Of a stretch of DNA of 28,765 nt, positions 27,762 to 28,765 are shown one piece after another (position 1 is the stretch's first letter; each line of letters opens with the position of its first letter). The stretch is from Hemicentrotus pulcherrimus (taxonomy: Eukaryota; Echinodermata; Echinoidea; Camarodonta; Strongylocentrotidae), in NCBI GenBank assembly GCA_003118195.1, contig BEXV01000152.1:222069-250833 (forward strand), in the 5' to 3' direction. The translations under genes were made by a program, and so were the position numbers. A model generated the notes under the pieces. It searched no databases, was not told the origin of the DNA, and saw only the letters and a list, made by a program, of their open reading frames with translations.

Positions 27762-28765
27762 GTAGGCCAAGAGTTCTGTTGTTTTATGTTTTTTCTTGTT
27801 CATTTATTCATGTATTTGTATATTTAGTCATATCGATGAATTCAATTACTTGTAAAATTATGTATATTCAGTTCTTCATCAATTTATTTATTCATTTATT
27901 GATATAGACTATTAATTTATTCATTCGTTTATTTACATGTATTTATTTGTTAATATTTTTTTATGAGGTCATTCATTTATATTTACTTCTTTGTTTGTTT
28001 TTATTCATATAATCTTAAATTAATTCTTTCAATCATTTAATTATTCATTTACGGAATATGCAAATGTGTATGTGCGTGTGTGTGTCTCGGTAAAGGTTTT
28101 TTATATATCTATTTATTATGTGTGTGTGTATTTTCCTAGAACATATGATTTTGTTGTTGTATATATACATGTATTTTCCTAAATATAACACGCCAGGGAT
28201 TGTAGGCCCTTATTCAATAAACTTATGAAGCATGAAATCCGAGAACGGTTTGTTATCGTTTTGCAAAGAGAAAAGTCTTGTTTAGCAAAAATGTGTATTT
28301 TATAAAAGCATTTAATTGGCCTCTAGGGTCCAGGAGTTTTTGAGAGTATAATGATTATATGTACCGTATAAATGTTTATATTATTAGATTTTATCTGAGA
28401 AAAGTGCTTAAAAATTAAGCTTTTAGTATTTTATTACAATCGAGATATCGAATAAGTAAGAAAAATAACTACCCTATAATTTAAGCATATGCTGAACCGG
28501 CAGTTTGGGTCAGAACAAATGGAATGAAGAACACAAATATACGAATTATATGCGTTCGATGCATGCAATAACAATGGCAATGGCAAGTGTCATTGTCCTG
28601 CACTAGTTGTAAATTATAAGTGAGCTGTCGTGTCGCAAATAATCTCTTAGTAGAGTCTATACTCTATAGTACTTGGAATAAAAATATGGTGGCATGGAAT
28701 GACGTGTCATTGGCATAATATTAGGTGATTCTGCAAGCTATTTGATTATTTTTAGGCTAATAGTA
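27762..28765 (+). other. Presumed intron of the second gene, low-complexity AT-rich
   Basis: No further exon is seen to the window end. From about 27795 to 28050 the sequence is a degenerate ATTTATTCA/TTTA repeat, then a short GT-rich patch (28068-28086). Nothing else is supported. Confidence 0.5.
27795..28050. repeat. Degenerate ATTTATTCA-type low-complexity tract
   Basis: Repeated TTTATTCATTTATT-like phrases with point changes over about 250 bases, consistent with an old tetranucleotide or 8-bp microsatellite. Confidence 0.6.

Noticed and set aside
27525..27803. 92-codon minus-strand frame over the second gene's exon
   Set aside because: It ignores the acceptor and donor that bound the GC-rich segment, and it extends into low-complexity intron on both sides.

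Overview
This window looks like nuclear genomic DNA from a marine invertebrate deuterostome, most likely a sea urchin or a close relative. The evidence is small coding exons separated by large AT-rich GT-AG introns, dense fragments of several transposon classes (CR1/L2-like LINE, PIF/Harbinger, tRNA-derived SINE, several MITEs), and many ACATGTACATGT-type palindromes. The species is not proven from sequence alone. Three single ambiguous bases (10885, 13602, 24232) are typical of a draft contig.

The main gene, on the + strand, is the 3' part of a Hook gene, encoding a microtubule/dynein cargo adaptor. Ten coding exons at 2964-3176, 4275-4439, 5148-5296, 6072-6212, 7587-7683, 14436-14470, 15104-15186, 15472-15680, 16884-16955 and 17697-17837 join in frame with matching splice phases. 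They give 434 residues ending in a TAA stop. These residues cover the long central coiled coil and the C-terminal cargo/FTS-binding tail. The N-terminal Hook (calponin-homology-like) domain and the promoter lie to the left of the window. A 3' UTR follows, with a candidate poly(A) signal at 19449.

Two observations change how the Hook gene is read. First, exon 3 has a tandem, partly decayed copy in the next intron. The 3' half of that copy (5690-5763) still has an open frame, an acceptor, a donor and the correct phase. Second, a 66-nt in-frame Ser/Pro-rich segment (8559-8624), flanked by good splice sites, could be a lineage-specific cassette exon between exons 5 and 6.

The introns and flanks carry: a 5'-truncated LINE reverse-transcriptase remnant (301-1083, minus); a 450-bp terminal-inverted-repeat element (2476-2925); a tRNA-derived SINE (5363-5541) and a fragment of the same family (14067-14150); a broken PIF/Harbinger transposase (6826-7417, minus); a dispersed hairpin family (9098, 11197, 22825); a telomere-like degenerate tract (16036-16098); a foldback MITE inside the 3' UTR region (18541-18854); and a strong hairpin at 20006-20129. 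A roughly 0.85-kb segment is tandemly duplicated (23364-24231 and 24807-25647), and a 530-bp TTAA-flanked MITE lies at the junction.

At the right end a second + strand gene seems to begin. A TATA box (26771) is preceded by a perfect kappaB-type site, a CRE-like site, an alternating purine/pyrimidine run and a distal heat-shock-element-like triplet. A short first exon ends at 26947 and a coding exon (27549-27761) encodes an Arg/Pro-rich segment. I do not recognise this protein, and its start codon is ambiguous.
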